A stretch of 64,000 nucleotides of DNA from NCBI RefSeq assembly GCF_017488845.2, contig NZ_CP083370.1, positions 2,966,501 to 3,030,500 on the forward strand. The letters run 5' to 3'. The notes under the pieces are model-generated. The model saw only the letters and a program-made list of their open reading frames with translations. It had not been told where the DNA came from and did no database searches. Both the position numbers and the translations under genes were made by a program. Source of the stretch: Ensifer canadensis (lineage in GTDB: Bacteria; Pseudomonadota; Alphaproteobacteria; Rhizobiales; Rhizobiaceae). Below, piece after piece: positions 56,701-64,000 of this stretch (its first letter is position 1; each line of letters starts with the position of its first letter).

Positions 56701-57273
56701 CTAGAAATGTCGAAATCCGCTCTCCGTGAGGACGGCGTCCAGCGCGACGTCGTGCGGTTCAGCGGGCACTGATGCCACTTCCTGGCAGTCAAATGCAATC
56801 CCGATCAGCTTCGGCAGATGCCCTTTGTTGCGCAGTTTGTCGATGGCGCGGTCGTAATATCCGGCGCCGTAGCCGATGCGATGACCGGTCGCATCGAAGG
56901 CCGACAGTGGCACGAGCATGATATCGGGGTCGAGTTCCGGCGCATCCGGGCCAGGCCCCGTCGTGCCGAAACCGGTCTCGATGACGGAAGCGCCATTGAG
57001 CAATTCGCGGAACACGATCGTCTTCTTGTCGATGATGACGGGCAGGCAGAGCCGCGCGCCGCGATCCCGAAGGCGCGCCATCAGCGGCCGGATGTCCATC
57101 TCGGAACGGATCGGCCAAAAGCCGGCAACGATATGGCCGCGATCGAGCGCAATGACGTCGCCAGCGTGATCGGCCATGGTCAGGCTTGCCTCGATGCGGC
57201 TCTCCGGCGCCATCGCGTCGCGAAGCGCCAGCTTCTCCTTGCGCAGAGCGGCCTTCAGATCCTTTGGTGACAT
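56701..57273 (-). CDS. 5-formyltetrahydrofolate cyclo-ligase
   Basis: Converts 5-formyl-THF to 5,10-methenyl-THF with ATP. The 190-aa protein has the family motif GYGAGYYDR near the C-terminus and basic residues at the N-terminus (LKAALRKEKLALRD) for ATP. GGAGGGG precedes two adjacent ATGs; the second (57273) has better spacing. In many bacteria this gene and 6S RNA lie near zapA, as here, although other genes have come between. Confidence 0.93.
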   Translation of the reverse strand: MSPKDLKAALRKEKLALRDAMAPESRIEASLTMADHAGDVIALDRGHIVAGFWPIRSEMDIRPLMARLRDRGARLCLPVIIDKKTIVFRELLNGASVIETGFGTTGPGPDAPELDPDIMLVPLSAFDATGHRIGYGAGYYDRAIDKLRNKGHLPKLIGIAFDCQEVASVPAEPHDVALDAVLTESGFRHF

Positions 57274-57589
57274 CATTCCCCTCCGACAGACTGCGCGCAA
57301 ATATTCGACCGCCCGCACATTCTTTTCCCAAAATGAAACAGAACGTCGTGGACCGATCGATTTCCCGCCTCCGCGCTTGCGATCTAACGCATTGCAGCCT
57401 TTAGCTCGAACCACGTCACCGCCGGTTTTGCAACAGTTTGCGACAGTCGAACAGCGCATTCCCGCAACGGCACAGAGTTAGCGTTCCGTTCATCATGGAC
57501 AACGGTTCCGCTTTCGCATGAGTGGGGCCGCGTGCAAATACAGTCGTGATTTCAAATAATTAGCAGGAACTAATGCCCGCGTTCGATGT
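57274..57589. other. Intergenic region, cyclo-ligase / small HTH gene
   Basis: About 316 bp between divergent genes with no supported gene. The last 60 bp before the HTH gene are AT-rich and may hold its promoter. Confidence 0.4.
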
Positions 57590-57841
57590 ATGGACGCGCT
57601 CCTGCAGGCAGCAGTGGAAAAGCCGACGTCCATGAAGGACCAGATGAACGAACTCGATCCGTTGGAATTGCGTTGCCTGACGCTGGCCGCCCGCGGCCGC
57701 ACCCGTCAGGACATGATGCGCGAGACCGACATTCCCCTCGACCGCATCGACAGGGCCTTGCAGGACGCCATGCGCAAGCTGCAGGCGGGCAATCTTGCAG
57801 AAGCGATTTTCCGCGCCGCCCGTCTCGATATTATTTCATAA
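57590..57841 (+). CDS. Small LuxR/GerE-type helix-turn-helix protein
   Basis: An 83-aa protein, little more than a GerE-type DNA-binding domain (LDPLELRCLTLAARGRTRQD, then PLDRIDRALQDAMRKL). No receiver or ligand domain. An in-frame ATG at 57644 has AAGGA in front and may be the true start, giving 65 aa. Its function is unknown; such single HTH proteins act as regulators or as modulators of larger LuxR-type proteins. Confidence 0.7.
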   Translation: MDALLQAAVEKPTSMKDQMNELDPLELRCLTLAARGRTRQDMMRETDIPLDRIDRALQDAMRKLQAGNLAEAIFRAARLDIIS

Positions 57842-58069
57842 CATCCAGAGCGACCGATAGACCGCATCCCTGCCCAAACCCTCCCGCCAGCGGTCGTCGA
57901 ACCGCAGCTCACGGCGCCCTGCATCGTGCAGCAGATGCGGCTTGTCGCGTGGGATCGCAGGCGGCGGCTCCACGGAAGCGGCTATTAGCATCCAGCGACT
58001 TGATGACACGAGCCGGGCACGGATGGTGGTGTGAAGATCGGAGAAGAAGAAAAGAGCAAGAACGCTCAT
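57836..58069 (-). CDS. Doubtful small ORF opposite the HTH and LysR genes
   Basis: A 77-codon frame beginning MSVLALFFFSDLHTTIRARL. No family is recognised. It is divergent from the LysR gene, the place of a typical LysR target, and the last few codons overlap the HTH gene. It may be no gene at all. Confidence 0.3.
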   Translation of the reverse strand: MSVLALFFFSDLHTTIRARLVSSSRWMLIAASVEPPPAIPRDKPHLLHDAGRRELRFDDRWREGLGRDAVYRSLWML

Positions 58070-58149
58070 CGGGACAGCCTTGATGTCTATAGGACCGGCT
58101 AATTGTCCTCGCCTCGTTGACATCTGACAAACGAATTGCAAGCATGACT

Positions 58150-58170
58150 ACCATCAGAAACTCTGATGGT
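58150..58170 (+). promoter_or_regulatory. Perfect inverted repeat, likely LysR operator
   Basis: ACCATCAGA-AAC-TCTGATGGT: 9-bp perfect arms around 3 bases, ending 7 bp before the chosen LysR start codon. It includes a T-N11-A core. Probably an autoregulatory site. Confidence 0.6.
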
Positions 58171-58177
58171 AGAGACA

Positions 58178-59041
58178 ATGTCCGTCCCCCTCGACAGCGA
58201 TCTGCTCAGAACCTTTCTCGCCGTTGCCGACGCCGGCAATCTGACACGCGCCGCCGACAGCATCGGCCGCACACAGTCCGCCGTCAGCATGCAACTCAAG
58301 AAACTCGAGGACATGCTCGGCGACCCGCTGTTCGAGCGTCATTCGCGCGGCGTGGTGCCGACGGCGCAGGGCTTGCGTCTCGTCGACAACGCCCGGCGGA
58401 TCGTGGCTCTGCTCGACGATACCGCGGCATCGATGCGCCTGCCGGCGCTCGATGGAACGGTCAGGATCGGCATCTCCGAGGAATACATCAACTCCACGCT
58501 TCCGAAAGCTTTGGGCGCCTTTGCTGCCGTTCATCCCGGCGTGGAAGTGACGGTGCAGCAGGGTGTGTCGATGTCGAACGTCAACGCCCTTGCTGCCGGC
58601 GAAATCGACATCGCCGTGGTTTTCGAGCCTGGCGGACCGACGAAAAACGAAGTCCTCATGATCGACCCCACAGTCTGGGTGACCTCGGACCAGCACGCGG
58701 CCCATGAACGCCGGCCCCTGCCGATCGCCACCTATACCTATCTGGCAGGAGGGTGGTGCGATGACCTTGCGATGAAGAGCCTGAGGAAGCGTGGGCTCGA
58801 AAGCCGCGTCGCCTATGCGAGCCGGACCAGCAACGGCCTGATCGCCGCCGTGATCTCGGGGCTTGCCATTGCGCCCTTGTCGCGCAGCGCCATACCGGTC
58901 GGTTGCCGCGAACTGACCGAAGAAGACGGCTTCAGCGTCATCGATTTTTCCAACGTCGTGCTGCGCACCCGACCCGGCAAGCGCTCGCAGACCGTCGACG
59001 CGATGGCCGACGCCATCCGCAGCGCTTTTGCCGCCGGTTAA
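58178..59041 (+). CDS. LysR-family transcriptional regulator
   Basis: A 287-aa LysR protein. The HTH is at residues ~3-62 (LLRTFLAVADAGNLTRAADS, then QSAVSMQLKKLEDMLGDPLF); the substrate-binding domain is at ~90-285. The ATG at 58178 is chosen since the upstream start would lie in the inverted repeat. The ligand and targets are unknown; no typical target operon is next to it. Confidence 0.92.
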   Translation: MSVPLDSDLLRTFLAVADAGNLTRAADSIGRTQSAVSMQLKKLEDMLGDPLFERHSRGVVPTAQGLRLVDNARRIVALLDDTAASMRLPALDGTVRIGISEEYINSTLPKALGAFAAVHPGVEVTVQQGVSMSNVNALAAGEIDIAVVFEPGGPTKNEVLMIDPTVWVTSDQHAAHERRPLPIATYTYLAGGWCDDLAMKSLRKRGLESRVAYASRTSNGLIAAVISGLAIAPLSRSAIPVGCRELTEEDGFSVIDFSNVVLRTRPGKRSQTVDAMADAIRSAFAAG

Positions 59042-59099
59042 GACTGATGGAGAAGAGGGAAGAGGTGCGATCCACCCAACCGATGGATATTTTACGATC

Positions 59100-59268
59100 C
59101 CGGGTGCCTACAAAGTAGGTGGGCGCCATATGTCCGAGCCCACAAGCCCGGCCAGGGACAGCTCCCTTGAGATCGAGTAAGGCCCCGGGGATTGTGGATC
59201 CTGTCGGGAAGCGCAGACCGCATCCGACATATAGAGCCTATCCCTGCTTCGCGCCAGTGGCAGCCCGA
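59100..59268 (-). ncRNA. ssrS: Probable 6S RNA
   Basis: Directly downstream of zapA, the usual place of 6S RNA. On the minus strand a rod of about 165 nt can be folded: outer GGG-TGCC/GGCA-CCC, then ATATGTC/GACATAT, then CCACAA/TTGTGG, with a GC-rich tip and a large unpaired middle, as in 6S RNA, which binds sigma-70 RNA polymerase. A small hairpin CCTAC-TTT-GTAGG lies near the 3' end. Boundaries are approximate. Confidence 0.65.
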
Positions 59269-59277
59269 CGAAAGAGC

Positions 59278-59655
59278 TCAGTTTGTCGAAGACGTTGCCC
59301 GGCCATTGAGCTTGGCGGCAATGGTGTGGATTTGCGAGGTGACTTCGCTCAGCGCCGAGGCCAGGAGCTCCTCGCTTCTTGCCTGGTCGGTGAGGGTACT
59401 GTCGCGCCCCCGCTTGAGGGTGTCGACTTCCGCTTCGAGCGCCTTCAGCCGGCGGTTCACTTCGCTGAGTTCGTCCATGACCATGATGCCGGCCATGACC
59501 GTCAGCCTGAGGTCGCCGATCTCGCCGAACTGCGTCTTCAAATGACCGACATACTGATCGAAGTTGGTGGCCAGTTCGATCAGATGATCTTCCTGTCCCT
59601 CTTCGCAGGCCATGCGATAGGCCTTGCCGTCGATCGATACTGTCACCTGCGCCAT
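59278..59655 (-). CDS. zapA: Cell division protein ZapA
   Basis: A 125-aa ZapA protein: MAQVTVSIDGKAYRMACEEG head domain and a C-terminal coiled coil. ZapA binds FtsZ filaments and keeps the Z ring together. The gene precedes 6S RNA as in many proteobacteria and is 12 bp from the DUF4164-like gene. Confidence 0.9.
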   Translation of the reverse strand: MAQVTVSIDGKAYRMACEEGQEDHLIELATNFDQYVGHLKTQFGEIGDLRLTVMAGIMVMDELSEVNRRLKALEAEVDTLKRGRDSTLTDQARSEELLASALSEVTSQIHTIAAKLNGRATSSTN

Positions 59656-59667
59656 GTCGCTTAAACC

Positions 59668-59937
59668 TCAGCGGTCGAGCACCGCTCGAATGGTTTCCAT
59701 CGCCGTCACGAGGCGTCGGGAAACCTCGCGGTTGACCTCTTCAAGTCGGTTTGCCCGGAATTGGGATTGGTCGAGTTCCTGTGCCAGTCGCGACCGGTCC
59801 GAATTGACCCGCCGGACCTCGCCCTCGAACTCGCCGAGATCGCGTTCCCTGTCAAAACGGCTGTCGATCGCGTTTTCCAGGGACTGAACCGCGTTCTTCA
59901 GTTCGTCGATCGCCGCTTTGACCGTCTTTGCCGGCAT
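59668..59937 (-). CDS. DUF4164-like small coiled-coil protein
   Basis: An 89-aa, all-helical protein (TVKAAIDELKNAVQSLENAI, then SRLAQELDQSQFRANRLEEV). Conserved next to zapA in Rhizobiales and resembling ZapB-like proteins in form; a role in division is inference from place. It is the first gene of the pair with zapA. Confidence 0.8.
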   Translation of the reverse strand: MPAKTVKAAIDELKNAVQSLENAIDSRFDRERDLGEFEGEVRRVNSDRSRLAQELDQSQFRANRLEEVNREVSRRLVTAMETIRAVLDR

Positions 59938-60172
59938 GTTTTTCGATACCTCGCATGTGAGGCCGAATCGCCAGCATCCCGTCCGCCGCTTCGGCTCACT
60001 CCTTTTTAAACCTATTACGCAAATCTCAACAATGCCAACTGTAGCAAAGCATTACGGAAGCTGTGGATGGTTTGTATAGCCGGCTCATCCGGCCGCAGCG
60101 CAAAAACTCTGCTGCGACGCGATATCACCCCTTGAAAACCATGCTGCCAATGGCCGCAAAAGGCCTGTATTT

Positions 60173-60200
60173 GTTGACTCGCGCGGCGCAGATGCTATTT
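60173..60200 (+). promoter_or_regulatory. Likely tkt promoter
   Basis: GTTGAC (60173-60178), 16 bases, then CTATTT (60195-60200), a near match to CTTGAC-N17-CTATAT. It lies 74 bp before the tkt start. The rest of the 336-bp gap between the DUF4164-like gene and tkt shows no gene. Confidence 0.45.
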
Positions 60201-60273
60201 GTCTGCCGCTTCTTGCACGGTCTTTGGAGGATAGAGACCGTCCCCTGACCACCGAACTCAAAACGGAACAGTC

Positions 60274-62256
60274 ATGATCTCTCGCGAAAAACACGACCGG
60301 ATGGCGAATGCGATCCGTTTCCTCTCCATGGACGCCGTCGAGAAGGCAAATTCAGGTCACCCCGGCCTGCCCATGGGTGCGGCTGACATAGCGACAGTCC
60401 TCTTCACGCGCTTCCTCAGCTTCGATCCCAAAAACCCCTCCTGGCCGAACCGCGACCGCTTCGTGCTGTCGGCCGGTCACGGCTCGATGCTGCTTTATTC
60501 GCTGCTCTATTTGACGGGCTACGAAGACATCTCCATCGAAGAGATCAAGAATTTCCGCCAACTCGGCGCCCGCACCGCCGGTCACCCGGAATATGGCCAC
60601 GCCGCCGGCATCGAGACGACCACCGGTCCGCTCGGCCAGGGCATTGCTAATGCCGTCGGCATGGCGATCGCCGAGCGCAAGCTGCGCGACGAGTTCGGCG
60701 CCGACCTGATGGAGCACTACACCTATGCGCTCGCGGGCGACGGCTGCCTCATGGAAGGCATCAGCCAGGAAGCGATTTCGCTTGCCGGCCACCTCAAGCT
60801 CAATAAGCTGATCGTCTTCTGGGACGACAACAACATTTCGATCGACGGCCCGATCTCGATCGCCGACTCGACCGACCAGCACGCCCGCTTCCGCGCCTCG
60901 AACTGGAACACCATCGCCGTCGACGGCCATGATCCGGAAGCCATTGCCGCTGCGATCGAACAGGCGCAGAAGTCCGACAAGCCGACCATGATCGCGTGCA
61001 AGACGACGATCGGTTTCGGCGCGCCGAACAAGGCCGGCACCCACAAGGTTCACGGCTCGCCGCTCGGCGCCGAGGAGATCGCCGCCACCCGCAAGGCGCT
61101 GAACTGGGAATCCGAAGCCTTCGTCGTTCCGTCCGACGTGCTCGACGCCTGGCGCCTGGCCGGCCTGCGTTCGACCAAGACCCGCAAGGACTGGGAAGAG
61201 CGCCTCGACAAGAGCGACGCCGAGAAGAAGGCACAGTTCGTTCGCCGCTTCTCCGGCGAACTCGAAGGCCGCCTGTCGTCGGCCATCGACGACTACAAGC
61301 GCAAGCTGGCCGAGACCAAGCCGTCGCCGGCAACCCGCAAGGCTTCCGAAGACGCGCTCGAAGTCATCAACGGCGTCCTGGCCGAAACGATCGGCGGCTC
61401 GGCCGACCTGACCGGCTCCAACAACACCAAGACCAGCCAGACCAAGTCGATCACCCCGGACGATTTCTCCGGCCGCTACATCCACTACGGCGTGCGCGAG
61501 CATGGCATGGCGGCTGCGATGAACGGCATGGCGCTGCATGGCGGCGTCATCCCCTACTCCGGCGGCTTCCTGATCTTCTCGGACTACTGCCGTCCGTCGA
61601 TCCGCCTCGCCGCTCTGATGGGCATCCGCGTCATCCACGTGCTGACGCATGATTCCATCGGCCTTGGCGAAGACGGCCCGACGCATCAGCCGGTCGAGCA
61701 CATGGCGGCGCTGCGCGCCATCCCGAACCTCCTGATGTTCCGCCCGGCCGACGCCACGGAGACGGCCGAGTGCTGGCAGCTGGCGCTTGAAAGCCACAAC
61801 CGCCCGTCCGGCATCGCGCTGACCCGCCAGAACCTGATGGCCGTGCGCACCGAGTATGAGGAAGAAAACCTCTCCGCTCGCGGCGCCTACGACCTGATCT
61901 CGGCAAGCGACGCCAAGGTGACGATCTTCGCCACCGGCTCGGAAGTCGAAATCGCCGTCAAGGCCTGCCAGGCGCTGACCGCCAAGGGCATCTCGACCCG
62001 CGTCGTCTCGGTCCCCTGCTTCGAACTCTTTGCCGAGCAGAGCGAAGACTACCAGCAGGCGATCATCGGCAACTCGCCGGTCAAGATCGCCGTCGAAGCC
62101 GGCATCCGCCAGGGTTGGGATCATTTCATCGGCAGCGACGGTGCCTTCATCGGCATGTCGTCCTTCGGTGCTTCCGGTCCCTACAAGGAACTCTACAAGC
62201 ACTTCGGCATCACGCCTGAGGCGGTCGTCGCCGCTGCGGAAGCCAAGCTTTCCTGA
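60274..62256 (+). CDS. tkt: Transketolase
   Basis: Thiamine-diphosphate enzyme of the pentose phosphate pathway that moves two-carbon units between sugars. The 660-aa protein has the normal motifs: [37 protein letters not shown], the cofactor motif [15 protein letters not shown] with its Asn in WDDNN, and [13 protein letters not shown] in the second domain. It heads a carbon-metabolism run with gap and pgk. Confidence 0.97.
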   Translation: MISREKHDRMANAIRFLSMDAVEKANSGHPGLPMGAADIATVLFTRFLSFDPKNPSWPNRDRFVLSAGHGSMLLYSLLYLTGYEDISIEEIKNFRQLGARTAGHPEYGHAAGIETTTGPLGQGIANAVGMAIAERKLRDEFGADLMEHYTYALAGDGCLMEGISQEAISLAGHLKLNKLIVFWDDNNISIDGPISIADSTDQHARFRASNWNTIAVDGHDPEAIAAAIEQAQKSDKPTMIACKTTIGFGAPNKAGTHKVHGSPLGAEEIAATRKALNWESEAFVVPSDVLDAWRLAGLRSTKTRKDWEERLDKSDAEKKAQFVRRFSGELEGRLSSAIDDYKRKLAETKPSPATRKASEDALEVINGVLAETIGGSADLTGSNNTKTSQTKSITPDDFSGRYIHYGVREHGMAAAMNGMALHGGVIPYSGGFLIFSDYCRPSIRLAALMGIRVIHVLTHDSIGLGEDGPTHQPVEHMAALRAIPNLLMFRPADATETAECWQLALESHNRPSGIALTRQNLMAVRTEYEEENLSARGAYDLISASDAKVTIFATGSEVEIAVKACQALTAKGISTRVVSVPCFELFAEQSEDYQQAIIGNSPVKIAVEAGIRQGWDHFIGSDGAFIGMSSFGASGPYKELYKHFGITPEAVVAAAEAKLS

Positions 62257-62263
62257 TCAAGCC

Positions 62264-62298
62264 GCGGGGCGCGCGTGAAAGCGCGCCCCGCTTTTTTC
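62264..62298 (+). terminator. tkt terminator
   Basis: GCGGGGCGCGC and GCGCGCCCCGC form a perfect 11-bp stem with a 6-base loop, followed by TTTTTT, 8 bp after the tkt stop. Confidence 0.92.
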
Positions 62299-62331
62299 CG
62301 ACCATGCCATTCAGACAGGGAGAGACCCGAT

Positions 62332-63342
62332 ATGACAGTGAAAGTCGCCATTAACGGTTTTGGCCGCATCGGCCGCAACGTGCTGCGCGCCATCGTTGAA
62401 TCCGGCCGCAAGGATATTGAAGTCGTTGCCATCAACGACCTCGGCCCGGTCGAGACCAACGCACACCTGCTGCGTTTCGATTCCATCCACGGCCGTTTCC
62501 CGGCTGATGTGAAGGTCGAAGGCGATGCGATCATCATCAACGGCGGCAAGCCGATCAAGGTCACCGCGATCCGCAACCCGGCCGAACTGCCGCACAAGGA
62601 ACTCGGCGTCGACGTCGCGATGGAATGCACCGGCATCTTCACCGCCCGCGACAAGGCAGCCGCACACCTGGAAGCCGGCGCCAAGCGCGTCATCGTTTCG
62701 GCTCCGGCCGAGGGCGCCGATCTCACCGTCGTTTACGGCGTCAACCACGACAAGCTGACGAAGGATCACCTCGTCATCTCCAACGCATCGTGCACGACCA
62801 ACTGCCTTGCACCGGTCGCCAAGGTCCTGAACGACGTCATCGGCATCGACCACGGCATGATGACGACGATCCACTCCTACACCAACGACCAGCCGTCGCT
62901 CGACCAGATGCACAAGGATCTGTACCGCGCTCGCGCTGCAGCCCTGTCGATGATCCCGACCTCGACCGGTGCTGCCAAGGCCGTTGGCCTCGTTCTGCCG
63001 GAACTGAAGGGCAAGCTCGACGGCTTCGCCATGCGCGTTCCGACCCCGAACGTCTCGGTCGTCGACCTCAAGTTCGTCGCCAAGCGCGAAACCACCAAGG
63101 AAGAGATCAACGCTGCGATCAAGGCAGCTGCTGACGGCCCGCTCAAGGGCATCCTCGGCTACACGCTCGCTCCGAACGTCTCGATCGACTTTAACCACGA
63201 CCCGCATTCCTCGGTCTTCCACATGGACCAGACCAAGGTGATGGAAGGCAGGTTCGTGTCGATCCTGACCTGGTACGACAACGAGTGGGGCTTCTCCAAC
63301 CGCATGTCCGACACTGCGGTTGCGCTCAGCAAGCTCATCTAA
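62332..63342 (+). CDS. gap: Glyceraldehyde-3-phosphate dehydrogenase
   Basis: A 336-aa enzyme of glycolysis/gluconeogenesis. NAD loop [14 protein letters not shown], the active-site [12 protein letters not shown] (nucleophile Cys about 155) and [12 protein letters not shown] at the end. The ATG at 62332 is chosen; an upstream GTG lies in the tkt terminator. Confidence 0.97.
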   Translation: MTVKVAINGFGRIGRNVLRAIVESGRKDIEVVAINDLGPVETNAHLLRFDSIHGRFPADVKVEGDAIIINGGKPIKVTAIRNPAELPHKELGVDVAMECTGIFTARDKAAAHLEAGAKRVIVSAPAEGADLTVVYGVNHDKLTKDHLVISNASCTTNCLAPVAKVLNDVIGIDHGMMTTIHSYTNDQPSLDQMHKDLYRARAAALSMIPTSTGAAKAVGLVLPELKGKLDGFAMRVPTPNVSVVDLKFVAKRETTKEEINAAIKAAADGPLKGILGYTLAPNVSIDFNHDPHSSVFHMDQTKVMEGRFVSILTWYDNEWGFSNRMSDTAVALSKLI

Positions 63343-63347
63343 CTCCG

Positions 63348-63938
63348 ATGTTTCGCGCCCTTTCCCAAACGACGGTCCGCTGGCGTCCGCTGGAGGGGGA
63401 AGGGCTCGAACATCTGACGCTGACGCAAACCGACACAACCAACGGCGCGGTCATCCGCGCCGTTGGCGTTCTGATCGGCAACCGCGGCGGCACGCCCTAC
63501 GGTGTGCGCTACGGGATCGATTGCGATGCCGGATGGCTGGTTCGAAAGCTCATGGTCGATACGACCGATGGCCGGAGCCTTCATCCGCGCTCGGATGCTC
63601 CGGGCCAATGGGCGACGTCGGGAGGCACGGCGCTGCCCGAATTCGACGGCTGCGTCGACATCGACCTCGCCGGAACGCCCTTTACCAACACGCTGCCGAT
63701 CCGCCGCCTCGGCCTTGATTGCAAGGCCGGCAAGGCGCGGCTGAAAATGCTGTACGTGCCGTTCGACACCTTTGAACCGGTGGTCGACCGCCAGCACTAT
63801 ACCTGCCTCGATGATGGCAGGCTCTATCGCTACGAGGCCGAGGACCGCAGCTTTGCCGCAGACCTGCCCGTGGACGAGGACGGCCTCGTCATCGACTACC
63901 CCACCCTTTTCCAGAGACTATCACCGGAGACGATCTGA
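63348..63938 (+). CDS. Putative glycolipid-binding domain protein
   Basis: A 196-aa protein with the features of the putative glycolipid-binding family (VRWRPLEGEGLEHLTLTQTD, GVRYGIDCDAGWLVRKL, and the end of the beta-rich fold RQHYTCLDDGRLYRYEAED). No signal peptide. It starts 5 bp after gap and overlaps pgk at TGATG, so it is tightly held in the gap-pgk operon. Its role in carbon metabolism is unknown. Confidence 0.8.
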   Translation: MFRALSQTTVRWRPLEGEGLEHLTLTQTDTTNGAVIRAVGVLIGNRGGTPYGVRYGIDCDAGWLVRKLMVDTTDGRSLHPRSDAPGQWATSGGTALPEFDGCVDIDLAGTPFTNTLPIRRLGLDCKAGKARLKMLYVPFDTFEPVVDRQHYTCLDDGRLYRYEAEDRSFAADLPVDEDGLVIDYPTLFQRLSPETI

Positions 63939-64000
63939 TGACTTTCAAGACCCTCGACGACCTGACCGACATTGCCGGCAAGCGCGTGCTTGTGCGTGTC
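63938..64000 (+). CDS. pgk: Phosphoglycerate kinase, N-terminal part (cut by window end)
   Basis: The first 21 codons read MTFKTLDDLTDIAGKRVLVRV, as in rhizobial phosphoglycerate kinase (the KRVLVRVDxN motif begins here). The rest is outside the window. The ATG overlaps the stop of the preceding gene. Confidence 0.9.
   Translation, partial: MTFKTLDDLTDIAGKRVLVRV

Noticed and set aside
60352..62202. 616-codon frame opposite tkt
   Set aside because: Shadow of tkt.

Overview
The window is a high-GC stretch of alphaproteobacterial chromosome. It most likely comes from the Rhizobiaceae, close to Sinorhizobium/Ensifer. The evidence is CtrA/SciP/ChpT/EipA cell-cycle genes, an sqdBDC sulfolipid operon, RopB/Omp25-type outer membrane proteins, promoters of the CTTGAC-N17-CTATAT kind, and six copies or part-copies of a two-hairpin repeat that looks like the Sinorhizobium RIME1 element. 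Names rest on reading motifs and gene order; no database search was run.

Layout. 1-0.7 kb: remnant of a large serine recombinase at the 3' end of a Met(CAT) tRNA. 0.9-3.2 kb: mnmA and a LuxR-type regulator. 3.6-8.5 kb: a cell-cycle block with sciP, a GNAT gene, fliJ-like, ctrA, an atypical receiver protein, chpT and eipA. 8.7-18.2 kb: a coiled-coil membrane protein, a SpoU methylase, a small membrane protein, rluD, rpoH, a long acidic membrane protein, purA and a DMT exporter. 18.2-21.8 kb: a GNAT gene and serC-serA with a structured leader. 21.9-23.8 kb: two paralogous outer membrane proteins, one frameshifted.

24-48 kb, mainly on the minus strand: glmM, ftsH, tilS, cpoB, pal, tolB, tolA, tolR, tolQ, ybgC, ruvB, ruvA, ruvC. 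This is the usual rhizobial ruv-ybgC-tol-pal order, but here it is opened twice. Between tolQ and ybgC lie a decayed ligD with an intact polymerase domain and an unknown ORF. Between ybgC and ruvB lie sqdBDC, a protein with leukocidin-like features, and two tandem Tat-type metallophosphoesterases. 46.7-57.3 kb: an LLM oxidoreductase, a HAD hydrolase, a YebC regulator, two exported proteins, an RND efflux pair, a YmdB-type phosphoesterase and 5-formyl-THF cyclo-ligase. 57.6-59.9 kb: a small HTH protein, a LysR regulator with a perfect inverted repeat in front, a probable 6S RNA, zapA and a DUF4164-like gene. 60.3-64 kb: tkt, gap, a glycolipid-binding-like gene and the start of pgk.

How the genes fit together. 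Genes for CtrA, its inhibitor SciP and its phosphotransfer partner ChpT sit within 4 kb. Perfect CtrA boxes (TTAA-N7-TTAA) lie upstream of both outer membrane protein genes, and near matches lie upstream of ctrA, chpT/eipA, pal and tolQ. The ctrA promoter region also holds four GANTC (CcrM) sites in about 130 bp. The window therefore links the master cell-cycle regulator with envelope genes (eipA, ropB-like, tol-pal). The best candidates for something undescribed are the leukocidin-like protein at 40.5 kb and the isolated polymerase domain left by ligD decay.
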